Origin: Echria macrotheca | Taxonomy: Eukaryota > Ascomycota > Sordariomycetes > Sordariales > Schizotheciaceae | Direction of reading: 5' to 3' | NCBI GenBank assembly: GCA_030411725.1 | Contig: MU839837.1 | Location: forward strand, 1,364,001 to 1,428,000 | Length of the DNA: 64,000 nucleotides | Shown here: positions 32,735 to 43,873 of the stretch, one piece after another | Position numbering within the stretch: position 1 is the stretch's first letter | Layout: each line of letters begins with the position of its first letter | Translations under genes and position numbers: made by a program | Notes under the pieces: model-generated | What the model was told of the DNA's origin: nothing | What the model saw: only the letters and a program-made list of their open reading frames with translations | The model's database searches: none

Positions 32735-32892
32735 TTCAGATACAGTTCTGACGTAAGCACAAGGTAGTATTCGTAAACGCTGGGAAATAGATGGATAAGA
32801 AGATCTTGTTACACAAAATTGTATCCAACGCAGATGTAACCAAAATGCCGGGATCGTTCTCATCGTTGTGATAGGGTGGTACCCCGACCGTG

Positions 32893-34710
32893 TCATTCCG
32901 CCACCCTCTTAAACAGCACTTCCTTGGTGGGATCCGGTACCGACTATGACACTAATATTTAGCAAGCGGCAACAATACAGAGAGGAGTACTTACCGTAGA
33001 CCCAAACACCAGATTGGGATACCTCTCCGTGACACCGTCCACCAGCCGCATATCATACAACAAAACCGCCGTCGCAACAATCATCTTGATCTCGTTCGCC
33101 GCCAAGAACCGGCCGGGACACGCGTGCCGCCCGTACCCAAACGTCAGGCTAGACTGGCTGACGCTGACGAACTGGTTCTGCGCCGCCGTCTCGGCCTCGC
33201 CGCGCTCGCGCGCGTCCTGCCGCAGCTTGTAGAAGCGCAGGTGGTCGAAGCGCTCCGGGTCGGGGAATATGGCCGCGTCGCGCGAGATGGCCATCGAGGG
33301 CACTTCAATCACCACGCCGGCGGGGATGGTCTGGCCGCTGGAGAGGGTGAATTGCCGCAGGACTTTGCGTTGGAAGGAAGCAACGCCGGGCGGGTCGAAG
33401 CGGAGGGTCTCCTTGAGGAAGCTGTCTACTTTTTTCATGGCCTGTAGGGCTGGGGCGGACATTACCCCGTCGTGGGCGGCTAGGACGTCGCGGATTTCGG
33501 AGCGGAGGTCGGTTGTGATTTCGGGGTGGGCTGCTAGGTTGTAGAAACTGGGGAGGCGGTTAGTGTCGACGATACCTAAAGAGTTAGAGGGGGAGGAGAA
33601 AACTCACGCGTTCGTGGCCGTCATGGTGGTCGTATGAATCGCAGCAAAGCTCAGGCCCAGCTGTAGCCGCGCCAGCTTTGCGCTGCTGTCATCGCCGAAC
33701 CGGCCCTGGTTGTCCATGACCCACTGCAGCATGTCGTCCGGCTTCTCATCCGGCCCCAGCTTCTTGCGCGCCTCCACCACCGGCCGCAGGAAGGCGTCGG
33801 CCTGCTTAAACCGCTCCGCCACCCGCCTGACCTCCGGCAGCCGGCTGGCGAGAAACGGCCGCTTCCAGGGTGCAAGCTTGTCCACCGCGCCGCGGGCTTG
33901 CGTCAGCTCGATGGTGTAGCTGATGGCGGCGTCGAGATATTCCTCGTCGCGGCAGAGCTCGGACCCGATGAATATGCGTCCTGAGACCATTGCTACGATG
34001 CGCAGCAGCTTTTGATTGATCCTAATTGGCGTCCAGCCTTCGCAGGGCGGCAGTTCGGACAGAAAGGAGAGGCGGACTTCATCGGACAGTGCTGGGCTGA
34101 GGCGCGGGAGTGCGGGTGTGAGGCTTGCCTTGACCGTGTGCGGGATCGCTGGGTTGCCGACATCGAGGAGTGTATACTTCGCGTGCATTGACTGTGTTAT
34201 GTTGTTAGCAGCTGGACGAGAAACAGTGGCGGCGGGGAGAAGACTAACCTCTTCGATAGCACCATCGAAACTGAGGACATCATCGGGGAGCTTCTTGAGC
34301 TCTGCAAGGTACTTGGGCGCGACCACTACCACAGGGCTTTTGGCTAAATTGCTGTCAGTTGATGTTCTCAAAAAGACCAGAAGGGGCAAGGGGACGAAGT
34401 ACAGCGAGATGTCACGATACGAAATACGCCATCCTTGAACTGTAAACGGTCAGCTCCCGCGCTGCGGCTTCGCTGGAATCCATGCCTTTTGGTAACCCTC
34501 GGTGTATAGTGCCCTCGAGTTGAAAAGGAAGGCTTGTCTCCTCTTCTCGTTGCTGCCCAGCTCCGTCCCGACCTCCGGAATGGCGTCCAGAGGGTTTTTC
34601 GCGAGAAAAGTCTGAAACAGAATAACTGCAACAAATACCGCTGCTGTGGAGAGTACGAGTGGCAGTTTGTCCTGCACAAGGTGCAGCACTCCTTGCTGGA
34701 TATCGGCCAT
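32893..34710 (-). CDS. Cytochrome P450 monooxygenase, ER-anchored
   Basis: Six exons: 34710-34486, 34439-34403, 34343-34249, 34191-33608, 33547-32995, 32943-32893; 514 aa. Intron 1 (46 bases) appears to be GC-AG: GCATGG donor after AAG, CTGAC branch, TTACAG acceptor; no GT donor preserves the YQK-FKDGVFRIV junction. Exon 2 is only 37 bases. P450 landmarks: N-terminal membrane anchor (LVLSTAAVFVAVILF), I-helix SFAAIHTTTMTA, ETLR of the K-helix, and heme-binding FGYGRHACPGR with Cys457. An alternative ATG at 34773 adds 21 residues. Sequence style resembles fungal terpenoid-oxidising P450s (ent-kaurene-oxidase-like), but substrate is unknown. Confidence 0.9.
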
Positions 34711-35778
34711 GGCGGTAGAAAGATGTTGTGTAGGTGATCTAGTGGGCTGGAAGGAGTGTGTCGAGAGGGCCATCCAAGAGATTTATTTATCGGAACTCCG
34801 CCTGTTCATTAACCAGCGGCCGCTCCTCATCATTGGGTGTTGCCGCCGGGACGCAATCATCCGAGCAAGATGCCAACCGAGTGGACCGAACCGAGATACA
34901 AAACCGGTGTGGGCTACCTAGGTACGGCAGCAACCCTCGCGACATGGTGTCCTTGCCAATTAAAGTGGCCCGCCTCTCACCGCAAATACGACCATCGTCT
35001 CCAAATCCCATACGCGTATCCGAGGATGTAACCCGCGAGTCAACGTTGGACGAGACATTACAACGGCCATTTCCGGGCCATTAGCGTGCGGCTTCGGGAC
35101 TTGCTTCTCGACAGGTCTTGGCTTTTCGATGCGATCGGCGCTAAGATCGTCATCTACGGAGCCTGGGCAATCAGCACCGCCGTTTGAAGCTTGGAAGGTT
35201 CTGACTCGCGGGCCGACCCCTCATTTTTTGGGGAACTTGGATGCAACCTTGGAATCTTTCGAGTCCAGATTCACGCGAAAGCGAGGTGCAGAAATGGGAC
35301 AGAACGACTAGTTTGGATCGAATTACAGGATTCAGACACGGTACGCAGAAAGCAGGTGTCTACAGGCTCAATTCGCAAATGGATAATGATTTTAAGTCTC
35401 CGGACTCGACACTTTTGAGTCAACCACCGACCTCAGTGGTTGGGGTTGCGACTGCTGTTTCCGAATACGTGGGGTTAGACTCGGATTCGGATCAACCCGT
35501 GACTGGCTGTTGAAGCCCCACCTCGCGGCAGTTGCACGTCGTCATCCGGCCGGCCCCATGTTTCGCACGTTTCCGCAACACCGACTGCACTCAAATTAGC
35601 CCCCCTCTTGGCCGACGTTCCTGACAAGCGCATGCTTCTTGGTCCGTTCTTTCTTTGGCCACCCTCTTGGTCACCCGTTACTCAGGATCCCCACTCCGGC
35701 CCCGGGTCCTGATTGCCATTGCATTCCAGAGCCCTACCTACCAGCACGCAGACCGAAACCGAAGGGCGGCATCAGCGA
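34711..35778. other. Shared promoter region of P450 and Zn2Cys6 genes
   Basis: The two genes are divergent across about 1.07 kb, which could allow the regulator to act on both. CCTAGGTAC occurs at 34915 and CCTACCTACC at 35719. I cannot identify a defined regulator site. No gene seen. Confidence 0.5.
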
Positions 35779-37136
35779 ATGGCCACTGTGCGCCTGGGAT
35801 ACACGAAATCCCGAAACGGATGTCTGCGATGCAAGCAACGGCGCGTCAAGGTAGCTCCTATGTTGGCATTGTGTCAAATGTGTGTGACCTATGGCTGACG
35901 AGTCAGTGCGATGAAAATCGGCCATGTCTGGCCTGCGTCCGCCATAACGTCGAGTGCAGCTTGCTTTCGTCTTCCGACGCCTCTACTCCTGGTGGTCCTA
36001 GCAAGAGCACCCCATTACCTCGCCGTCCACGGGCCCGACTTCGGTCCCCTGCCAGAGAGCGAGCACCGGCTCGTGCCTTGGTTTCGTCGCAACCATCGCC
36101 GGCTTCGACGTCGGACCAGGACGTGCCGGACACGCCCGACACAGTAGACAACTCTCTGTCCAACTACTTCCCGAACAACGAAGCAGACTGGGTTGCCGAC
36201 TTGAAGTTAATGCACCACTTCATAACCGTTGCCAGCAACACGCTGTTCCAGCCGGATATGACCAGCCCATACGGTGATCTCTGGCAGGTTCATATACCCA
36301 AGCTGGCATTTCTGTATCCCTTCCTCCTGCATCACATCTTGGCGTTCTCGGCCCTTCACTTGGCATATGTTCTTCCAGAAGAATACAGGAAGTACATGCT
36401 GACGGCTTCGCACCATCAGAGCATCGCTCTCCAAGGTACTCGCCAGGGTCTGTCCAACATCACCCCGGAGAATGTCGATGCTCTATTCGGCTCCTCGTCC
36501 CTGGTCTTTGTCGGGGCGCTGGCTGCCGGGCGCCCCAGTCCTGACAATCCTGATGGGCCAACCCTCGAATCACTGGTGGACATTTTCTACCTATCCAAGG
36601 GCATCGGCGGGCTGCTCAACAACTCGGATAGCGCGCTGCGCAATGGCCCTTTCGGTCCCTTTTTCACCCTAACCGCCACAGATGTTACTAGTCCTGTGCT
36701 CGACTGCGTGTCCGCGCAGATCGACAAGTACTTGGTCCGCGTTATGGATATGTCCAGGGAAGATCCGGTCCGTATGATCATCGAGAGCGAGATCGCGAGC
36801 TTGACCATCTGCATCAAGAGAGCCTTGGTGTCGACTCGCAGCCCGGAATACCGCATCATTGCGTCGTGGCCGAACTTGATGACGGACAAGTTCATCTCTC
36901 TGCTTCGACAGAGGCACCCAGCAGCCCTTGGTCTCCTATCTTACTTTTGTGTTATCATGCATGCAACTGAGCCGGGTTACTGGTTCACGCGCGGGTGGAG
37001 CTTTCGCATTATCCAGGATATATCCCGATCCATGACAGCGCCGTGGGATCAGGACTCCGTGTGGGCGCTGGATTGGATGACAGGACGCAGCGGAACGGCA
37101 CATTCGCTGCCAGGAATCATACAGAGTACTTACTAG
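35779..37136 (+). CDS. Zn2Cys6 transcription factor
   Basis: Exons 35779-35850 and 35907-37136 encode 433 aa. The 56-base intron (GTAGCT...GTCAG, phase 0) lies inside the binuclear zinc cluster, a common position: exon 1 gives GCLRCKQRRVK and exon 2 gives CDENRPCLACVRHNVEC, together six cysteines in C-x2-C-x6-C-x5-C-x2-C-x6-C. The linker (about residues 45-110) is Ser/Pro/Arg-rich. The rest is helical and resembles the regulatory domain of UPC2-like sterol-uptake regulators (LMHHF, FLLHHILAFSALHLA). Upstream in-frame codons include no ATG. It is divergent from the P450 and convergent with the HRQ gene, so a pathway-specific role is possible. Confidence 0.88.
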
Positions 37137-37221
37137 CCGGCACGGGTAGGAACACGCACAACAACAGGGAACACAGAAGAGACCCAGCGAATAGGAACAT
37201 CTATATACCTCGAAAAAATTA

Positions 37222-38448
37222 TTAGTACGGATATGCACGCACTTCATCTTCGCGACTCATATCCAACCCCCGTGCAAGTTGCTCCTCATGTTTCTGATCC
37301 AGATATTCCAGCAGCACGTCGCCATATTTAGCCTTGCCCTTGTACCGGCTGACATCGTCGCCCCAGCTGCGCACCGCGCTAGCCAGACGACCCGGCACGT
37401 AATCCTCTTCGGCAATCTCGGTTATGGGATGGAAATAAGTGCGGATGGTGAAGACGACGCCGCCGGTGCGGGGCAACCTTCGGAGTGTCTGTCTCTCGGA
37501 CCGGAAGTAATGGTGTTGGATGGCGCGGTCCTTCTCGGCCGTGCCCCAGCTCACATGCTCGGCGTCCTCGCTACCAATGCTCCAGCTCCAGGCGAGATCG
37601 TCGTCGACTTGGAAGAAGTAGTTGTTGCGCGCCACCATCTCCTCGGGCCGGACGCGGCGGAAGAAGTTGGTCATGCCCTTCTCAAGTCGCTCCCGGAACT
37701 GGGGCACATCGCCAGACGTGTGGATCTCGCTCAGGTTCATGCCGAACTTGTCCTCCAGTCGCCAGAAGCCCGGGAGAAGGATGGCGCCGGCGACGAGGTA
37801 GTACTGGCCGTCGGGCCGCTCCATCATGATGGCAAGGTCGTCCTGGACGAGCCGCGCGCACATCTGCATGGGGTCTTCGGCGAGCGGGCGCGCCGTGGTG
37901 TCAAACTTCTCGCCCGACCACAGATTGTCGAGCCCCACGGCCGTCCGCCGGTACAGCGACGGGTACCGCGCAGGCAAGTACTCGGCCAAGTCCTCGAGAA
38001 GCTCGAGCGCGGCCGGGTACGCCTCGGGGGCCGTCATGCAGCACCGGCTACCCCGCTCGGCGATGCGGCGGGCCTTGTCGGCGTGGAAGCGCGGGAAGTG
38101 GTTGTCCAGCTCGATCCACTCGGTTGGCGGCACGGTGCGCAGCCCCATGGTGACGTGGTACTTGGGCCCGTAGCGGAACGGGCGGTAGGGAAGTGGCTTC
38201 GTCTCGGTCAGGGACCAGTCGGGATACGGGGGCGGGGTCGGCAATCTGTACGGCGACGGGGTCCATGTTCCCGGGGTCCGCGCAGGCGTCTTTTCGGAGC
38301 GGACGGGCGAGGGAGAGGTGGTCGCAGATGTGGTCCGCGTGCGGAATGTTCGAGCACCGAGTGCCGCGAGGAGGACGAGGAGCCCGACCAGGTAATAGGC
38401 CGATCTGCCGTCGAAGAGCGCCACAAACGCGGCCGCGTCGGCTGTCAT
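37222..38448 (-). CDS. HRQ/DUF3445 family protein (heme-dependent oxidative N-demethylase-like), membrane-anchored
   Basis: Intronless, 408 aa. The first ATG in the frame is 38448. Residues about 15-30 form a single N-terminal membrane anchor (YYLVGLLVLLAALGA), followed by a Thr/Pro/Ser-rich linker. The core (about 85-400) carries the family run YHVTMGLRTV, WIELDNHF, LVQDDLAIM, ILLPGFWRLEDKFGM, IHTSGDVPQF and NNYFFQVDDDLAW, which I associate with DUF3445, related to the alpha subunit of bacterial heme-dependent oxidative N-demethylase. It may oxidise an amine or other small molecule at the ER surface. It lies tail-to-tail with the Zn2Cys6 gene, 85 bases apart. Confidence 0.82.
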   Translation of the reverse strand: MTADAAAFVALFDGRSAYYLVGLLVLLAALGARTFRTRTTSATTSPSPVRSEKTPARTPGTWTPSPYRLPTPPPYPDWSLTETKPLPYRPFRYGPKYHVTMGLRTVPPTEWIELDNHFPRFHADKARRIAERGSRCCMTAPEAYPAALELLEDLAEYLPARYPSLYRRTAVGLDNLWSGEKFDTTARPLAEDPMQMCARLVQDDLAIMMERPDGQYYLVAGAILLPGFWRLEDKFGMNLSEIHTSGDVPQFRERLEKGMTNFFRRVRPEEMVARNNYFFQVDDDLAWSWSIGSEDAEHVSWGTAEKDRAIQHHYFRSERQTLRRLPRTGGVVFTIRTYFHPITEIAEEDYVPGRLASAVRSWGDDVSRYKGKAKYGDVLLEYLDQKHEEQLARGLDMSREDEVRAYPY

Positions 38449-39506
38449 GTTGTCGACCGACACGAGAATTTCCAGGTAGTTTAACGACCGCAAAACGAGA
38501 ACCACCAGCAGTGGTGGCGTGTATTATATCGCTCGCCGGTCGAGATGGTGAGTCGTCTTATCGGTTCTGTCACCAGCCATCCCCGCACCCAACCCGCATC
38601 CCCAAGATCCATCCCCGGCCGCGGCTATCTTATCTGTCGCTCCTTATCGGGACTTTTTTCCCTGTTACGGCATGGTCCCTCGTGCATCACCCGACCGACA
38701 TGTCGGTCAGATCCGGCTTCGGCGCCGCTACCGACCGGCACTGCGCTGTGGCTTCCGGCGTCGACTGCCGATCGTGGGGCGGGGCATGCGCCGTTTGTTT
38801 GGGTGGTTCCCCTTCAAGAGTAGCCGGCGGGGATGGTCCACTGGAAGCCGAGAATTTGGGAACAAATGCTTGTCAGACTTCTTTTCTGGTAAATGGGCCT
38901 CGGAACCTAAACGCTTCGAGTTGAAGGGTGCCGTCGGCCGTGATTCGTGAGCTCGCCTTGGCGGCTGCCTGACTGGAAGCAGACCATGTAAACAAGTAGG
39001 AACCCTCAAACGGGTCGGTTCTGTGCTCAGAACCTCCTTCTGGCGTCATGGCACATCCAAAAACTCGCAGGCGCCATTCAAGAGTCGAGCCGGCCAGTTC
39101 CCACGCGCAAGTGTGGATTTGCACATGATGCGATACGTAGCACCTGTCAGGAAACCGGCCCTGAGGCAGGAAGGCGTGGGTGTTGCGAGGAAGGTAGGTA
39201 CCTAGCCAGATGCCACCTTGGGGCAATACCTTCTTGCCCGGAAGGCAGAGGCAGCGAGTGCAATGTCTGGCAGATATCCCCATTGACAGATAGGAAGGTG
39301 CAAGAAGTTGCACACCCAGTATTTAACCAGCTCTCGGCGCTCTTCAACTCTTCCACCGTTCGCCATCATTCTCAGTCCACTAAACTCTTCCATCATTTCC
39401 AGTCAACACTTCTTGAAATCATCACACTCACTCACCCAGGACTGTGGCCAACAACGGACTTCGGACTCTCAGCATTCAACGTGTCCTGAGCAAGCCCATT
39501 CCAGCG
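38449..39506. other. Divergent intergenic region, no gene seen
   Basis: GC-rich promoter of the HRQ gene on the left; on the right AGGTAGGTACCTAGC near 39193 and a CACTC-rich leader before the BTB-like gene. Confidence 0.55.
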
Positions 39507-40839
39507 ATGGACGACGCCGATCAACCATCTCTCAACGACCACAGTGCTGATCCAGTTCAGCTGATGGACAACCAAAGTCTCCTCCGAGAAAGGCCCCAGC
39601 ACCGAGGAAGGCCCCGGCACTGGCCACCTTTGAGGATTGAAACCGGGCCACCAGCAATCCAGCCCCGCAGTGCAGCCTCTACGTCTAACAAAACCGAGCG
39701 GCCACCGGTGCCACGTCTGGACGCTGACAAAACCGAGCGGCCCCCGGTGCCACGTCTGGACGCTGACAAACCGGCGTCGTCAGTGGATTCAGTACCTCTG
39801 TGCCTTCCAAAGTACATGTTGTCGGAGGGGCCAACAGTCCGTGATCCGAGCGACATGACGTGCGGCAGTCTCACATACGAGCAGTAAGTGCAATCCCAAC
39901 TCCATGAATTTTTCACCATTCTCATTTCACAGAATCACGACCGCCCGCGTTATCGTGTTCCAGATCGAGGGGCAGCGCTCTGAGTTCCGCTTGTCTGCCG
40001 AACTCATCGCTAGGGTGTCACCATATCTCATGTCGCAGGTGGGCAATGCCGACACTGTCCAGGTCGACAGGTTTTACGCAGCGGCATTCCCTGCCTTCAT
40101 AAAATACGCACACACGGGAATCTACGACGAGCATACCGGGCCATCGAAAGGGGAGGCGCGGGACGGGGTATCAACTCAGCATACCGACCGCCAAGGGCCA
40201 GAACAAGGAAGCCAGGACCCTTTCCGGGACATCGTCGCGGCTTTGCCCCCGGTAGAAAACGAGTCTGGCCGCTTTGACTTTCTGTCCAGCTATTCGATAC
40301 CGGAGAATATTTTGCACCTGCACGCGACGGTCTGGATGTTAGCAACTCGCTTTCGCGTTCAAAGGTTGGCACAAATGGCACATCAGGCGCTTGGAAAGGC
40401 ACTCTTGGCCGTCGACATGGCAGACGGCAAGATGGTACGAGATGTGATCAAAATGTTTCCTGAAGATGCTGGATGTGCGAAAGCATACGCGCAGCCAAAA
40501 AACCCGGCATGGGACCTCCTCCTCGCGTTCGGCGCATGTCGGTACAGATATATCTTCTCGCGGCCCGTATACCGCGAGTGGGAAGAGAAAAATCCGATCA
40601 TGGCAAAGCGGCTGCTTGAGATGGTGAAGAAGCAGAACAGAAAGGCAGAGGACCAAGGACCGGACCCCTCGTCCACCAAGGATTATGCCAAGGGGCGGGA
40701 GACGGAGGCAGCGGACGGCGAGAAGGCAGCGGACGGCGAGAAGGCCCGCGAAATTGCATTCAACGCGAACCTGAAGTTGCTTGAGAGATTGGCGCAGGGG
40801 GGGGCAATGAGGACAGCGTACAATTTGAAGCGTGGTTGA
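39507..40839 (+). CDS. BTB/POZ-like domain protein with internal tandem duplications
   Basis: Exons 39507-39883 and 39933-40839 encode 427 aa; the 49-base intron is GTAAGT...CACAG. The first ATG is 39507. Residues 1-120 are disordered and contain two perfect-length 13-residue repeats (KTERPPVPRLDAD) from a 39-bp tandem duplication (39690-39767). From about 127 onward the BTB core reads VIVFQIEG...FRLSAELIARVSPYL...FPAFIKYAHTGIYDE, then a helical part (LHATVWMLATRFRVQRLAQMAHQAL) as in fungal BTB proteins. A second, 18-bp duplication (40708-40743) repeats AADGEK in the charged tail. It may be a Cullin-3 adaptor or scaffold; partner unknown. Confidence 0.78.
39690..39767 (+). repeat. 39-bp tandem duplication within the BTB-like gene
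   Basis: Two adjacent 39-base units starting AAAACCGAGCGGCC, differing by one base, in frame, encoding KTERPPVPRLDAD twice. Confidence 0.9.
40708..40743 (+). repeat. 18-bp tandem duplication in the 3' part of the BTB-like gene
   Basis: Two identical units GCAGCGGACGGCGAGAAG, in frame (AADGEK twice). Confidence 0.9.
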
Positions 40840-42402
40840 TTAAGAGATCGGCGCGTCGGACATTGTGACAATCTCGAAATCCACGCTCGATGACAAGAGG
40901 GTTACAGATAAGGCTGTTGAAAAAACGAACCAGATCAATTTGCCAGGCAGCGGAGGCACGAGGAAGGAGGTCAAGACCGAGGTGGCTAGCAGGTATCCAT
41001 GGTCAGCGTATTGCTTTGATTTTGCTTTGGATTTGGGGTAGCCAGGATTGGCCATAGCGTGTCAGAACCCGCTCTTGGGGATGTATCATTAGCTGCTTGA
41101 CACCAGTATAATGGAGATGAGTATTCCAGGTTTCCAGATATCGCATGCCTTCACGTCTCAGACTCTCGCGTGACTTCTGCAGCTACCGACTGTAATGAGT
41201 TCACTGTATCCATTTGTCTCGTACACCATGAGATCTGGGCTGAAGCCGCAGCTTGGACATCCTTCGGAAGAAGTTTCATCACCAAGCCTCACGGGCCAGT
41301 GCGAATCTCAGAGTCCCGCCGGTCTGATTCTGAGAGCAGAACGGGATCGGCGAGGTGCAAGCAAACTCATGGACTTCCCCATGCAGAGCTAGCGGTAGCC
41401 CCTTCTCCAGCTGGGTGGTGTACCTCGGCTTCAGCTCGCGCGCTCGAAGTCACATTTGTACGACGACAACGCCTGGAACACGAGGTACGAGTCCAAGTCG
41501 AACTGTCCAGCGGTAAACCCTTCATTTTGGCCAACCGACCAGGGGAGTTTGATAGGAGGTTTGGCTAAAGAGTGTGTATTGGACACATACATGTAGGGTC
41601 AGAGAGATCGGGATTGGAGCCGAGTGTCGGAGATATGATTGCACTGTTGGGTTTGGGGTATGGTTCGGAGAGAAAAGAGTTCGAGCTGCAACCTTTTGAC
41701 TCTAATGAGCGAATCACATGGGTATTCATTGCATTTTTTGTTGCCTACGGACGTAAATGGACAGGCAGTTCAAGCCCCCGGGTTTCTCTTGCTCGAACAA
41801 CCGGTCTGCACTAACTACGGTCATCCCTAATTACCTACGGACTCCCCATTATGACCAACCAACTATGCCAGTCCAATCTATTCCCCCAGCCGAGGTCATC
41901 CCAACTGAAATCACCAACCCCGCATGGGATCGAGGCCTTTGACGGCTGGGATGTGGCCGTCGAGATCGGGATTACTGATCACACACCAGATGTGTCCCAC
42001 CGCCGAAACGAGTGCGATGCTTGGCGACCCGGTAATAACCAAATCCACTGCGCAACGTTTGACTCGAAGAACCAGGATGTAGAAGGACCCGGGTTGTTTT
42101 GCTGTACGGGGCAGGGCGTGGAAATCGCGGAAACGGAAGTCCCGGCCATGTGCAGTTGTCCACGACTGCCGCATAAATGATTAGTGATATCCGTCTCGAA
42201 TATCTCAACAGCCCCGTTCCCGTCTTGTCCTTACCTAGCGTCACGTCCACGGCTTGTTGACCTCGGATGTTTAATGTAGCTTGGCTGGGCACCTATGTAT
42301 AAAAAGACTGAGGCTCGACCTCGTAGCATTCTCATCATCATACTCTGTCACCACCATTAACCACACCTTCTTCCTTACATTCCCACATCTGTGAAAAAAA
42401 AA
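40840..42402. other. Intergenic, no supported gene
   Basis: Several frames of 80-130 codons occur, including one from an ATG at 41851 (109 aa), but none has recognisable features. The NmrA-like gene promoter is at the right end. Confidence 0.5.
42298..42305 (+). promoter_or_regulatory. TATA box of the NmrA-like gene
   Basis: TATAAAAA, 105 bases before ATG 42403, followed by a CAC/CATC-rich leader. Confidence 0.55.
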
Positions 42403-43554
42403 ATGTCCCGCACAATCTTCATCATAGGCGGCACCGGCGCCCAAGGCCTCCCGATCATCCGCTCCCTAGTCCAAGACCCATCCCCCTACACAGTCCGCAT
42501 CCTCACGCGCGACCCCTCCTCCCGCCGCGCGCAGTCCCTCGCGGCCCTCTCTCCGCAAAAAGTCCACCTGCAAAAGGGAACATTCACCTCGGAAGCCGAC
42601 CTGCGCGCCGGCTTCACGGGCGCATGGGGCGCTTTTGTCAACATCGACGGGTTCGCGACCGGCGAGGCGATGGAGACGTACTGGACCATCCGCTGTTTCG
42701 AGATCGCGATAGAGTGCGGCGTGCAGATGTACGTGCACGGCAATCTGGACTATGTCTATAAACTGGCGGGGTATGATCCTGCGTTGAGGTGTGGGCACTA
42801 TGACGGGAAGGGGAGGATGGGGGAGTGGATTTTGTTGCAGCGGCAGCAACAGCAGCAGCAGCAGAGTGGAGTCGGACAGAACGGGAAAGGGATGAGGGCT
42901 GCGCTGTTCACGACGGGTCCGTATATCGAGATGGCGCTGGCGCCGCATACGCCTATGGAGCCGTTTATCGAGAACGATTCCGAGGGAGGACAGGTTTTGG
43001 TTTGGAAGGTGCCGCTCTCGGAGTCCGGAGGTGTAGCTCATGTCGCTCTGGACGACTGCGGCCCTTATGTCCGCTGGTTGTTTGATAACCCTGCGCGCGC
43101 GGACGGGATGGATCTCGCGGTGGCGATCGGGTCGGTGTCGTACTCGGAGATGGCTTCTGCTTTCGAGAAGGTCACGGGCCACAAGGCGCGCTATGAGGAG
43201 ATCACGCTGGATGCGTTTTTTGCGCTGCCGAACTGGGCGCGGGTGGCGGATCGGCCGACCGGGTATATGGTGACGGATCCGAACAGCCCGGCGGTGATGT
43301 CGATGCGCGACAACTTCTCTGGCTTTTGGCGGATGTGGCAGGCCTCGGGCGGGAATGACGGGTTGATTCGACGGGATTATAAGTTGCTGGATGAGATCCA
43401 TCCGGGCAGGATCAAGTCGGCTGAGGAATTCTTTCGGAGGGAGGATGAGAAGACGAGGAAGGATGGGCGCGGCGGACTGTGGGAGGTTGTGTTGAGCAAG
43501 ACGCCTGTGCTCAAGGTCCATGAGGATCGTGGACGGGCGCCGCAGAGTAGGTAG
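42403..43554 (+). CDS. NmrA-like NAD(P)-binding protein
   Basis: Intronless, 383 aa; ATG 42403 follows an A-rich leader. The Rossmann motif IFIIGGTGAQG lies at residues 5-15, with a downstream ILTRDPSS as in NmrA/HSCARG-type atypical short-chain dehydrogenases; the catalytic YxxxK is not obvious. A seven-Gln tract interrupts the middle (around residue 150). The C-terminal half (VAHVALDDCGPYVRWLFDNP, YEEITLDAFFALPN) is typical of fungal members found near secondary-metabolism genes. It probably binds NADP(H) as a redox sensor or acts as a reductase; role unproven. Confidence 0.85.
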   Translation: MSRTIFIIGGTGAQGLPIIRSLVQDPSPYTVRILTRDPSSRRAQSLAALSPQKVHLQKGTFTSEADLRAGFTGAWGAFVNIDGFATGEAMETYWTIRCFEIAIECGVQMYVHGNLDYVYKLAGYDPALRCGHYDGKGRMGEWILLQRQQQQQQQSGVGQNGKGMRAALFTTGPYIEMALAPHTPMEPFIENDSEGGQVLVWKVPLSESGGVAHVALDDCGPYVRWLFDNPARADGMDLAVAIGSVSYSEMASAFEKVTGHKARYEEITLDAFFALPNWARVADRPTGYMVTDPNSPAVMSMRDNFSGFWRMWQASGGNDGLIRRDYKLLDEIHPGRIKSAEEFFRREDEKTRKDGRGGLWEVVLSKTPVLKVHEDRGRAPQSR

Positions 43555-43873
43555 GTAAGCCTGAAGATGGTGGTTGCGAGTCGTGGATGAAGTGACAGAT
43601 GCTGACGTTTTAGGATCTGAAGGTAGTTCTGGTTTGGAAGCGACACGGGCACTTGGTGTAGAGTGCTCTTTGTCTGTGAAAAGGCGAATGAAAACACAAA
43701 AGTGAGCAGCGGAGACAGGATAACTTTCAAGAAAACCATTGTATGAGTGAGGTATGCTTCCGTGAATGCGTTACTGCGCCAATGCTTTGTTCGGAAGTTG
43801 AATGCATAAAGTCGTTTAATGAGGTTCCGGACCACGGCTAAAAAAAAAAAAACGAAGACTGAAGACGAGGGGG
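43555..43873. other. Convergent 3' spacer
   Basis: 3' regions of the NmrA-like (+) and alpha-kinase (-) genes. TAGGTAGG lies immediately at the NmrA stop and a 12-A run near 43840-43852. Confidence 0.5.

Noticed and set aside
31901..32896. 331-codon minus-strand ORF
   Set aside because: Antisense to the AEC transporter, which has a coherent three-exon structure.
37279..38484. 401-codon plus-strand ORF
   Set aside because: Antisense to the HRQ gene, which carries clear family motifs; begins without a supported ATG context.
42466..43521. 351-codon minus-strand ORF
   Set aside because: Antisense shadow of the NmrA-like gene.
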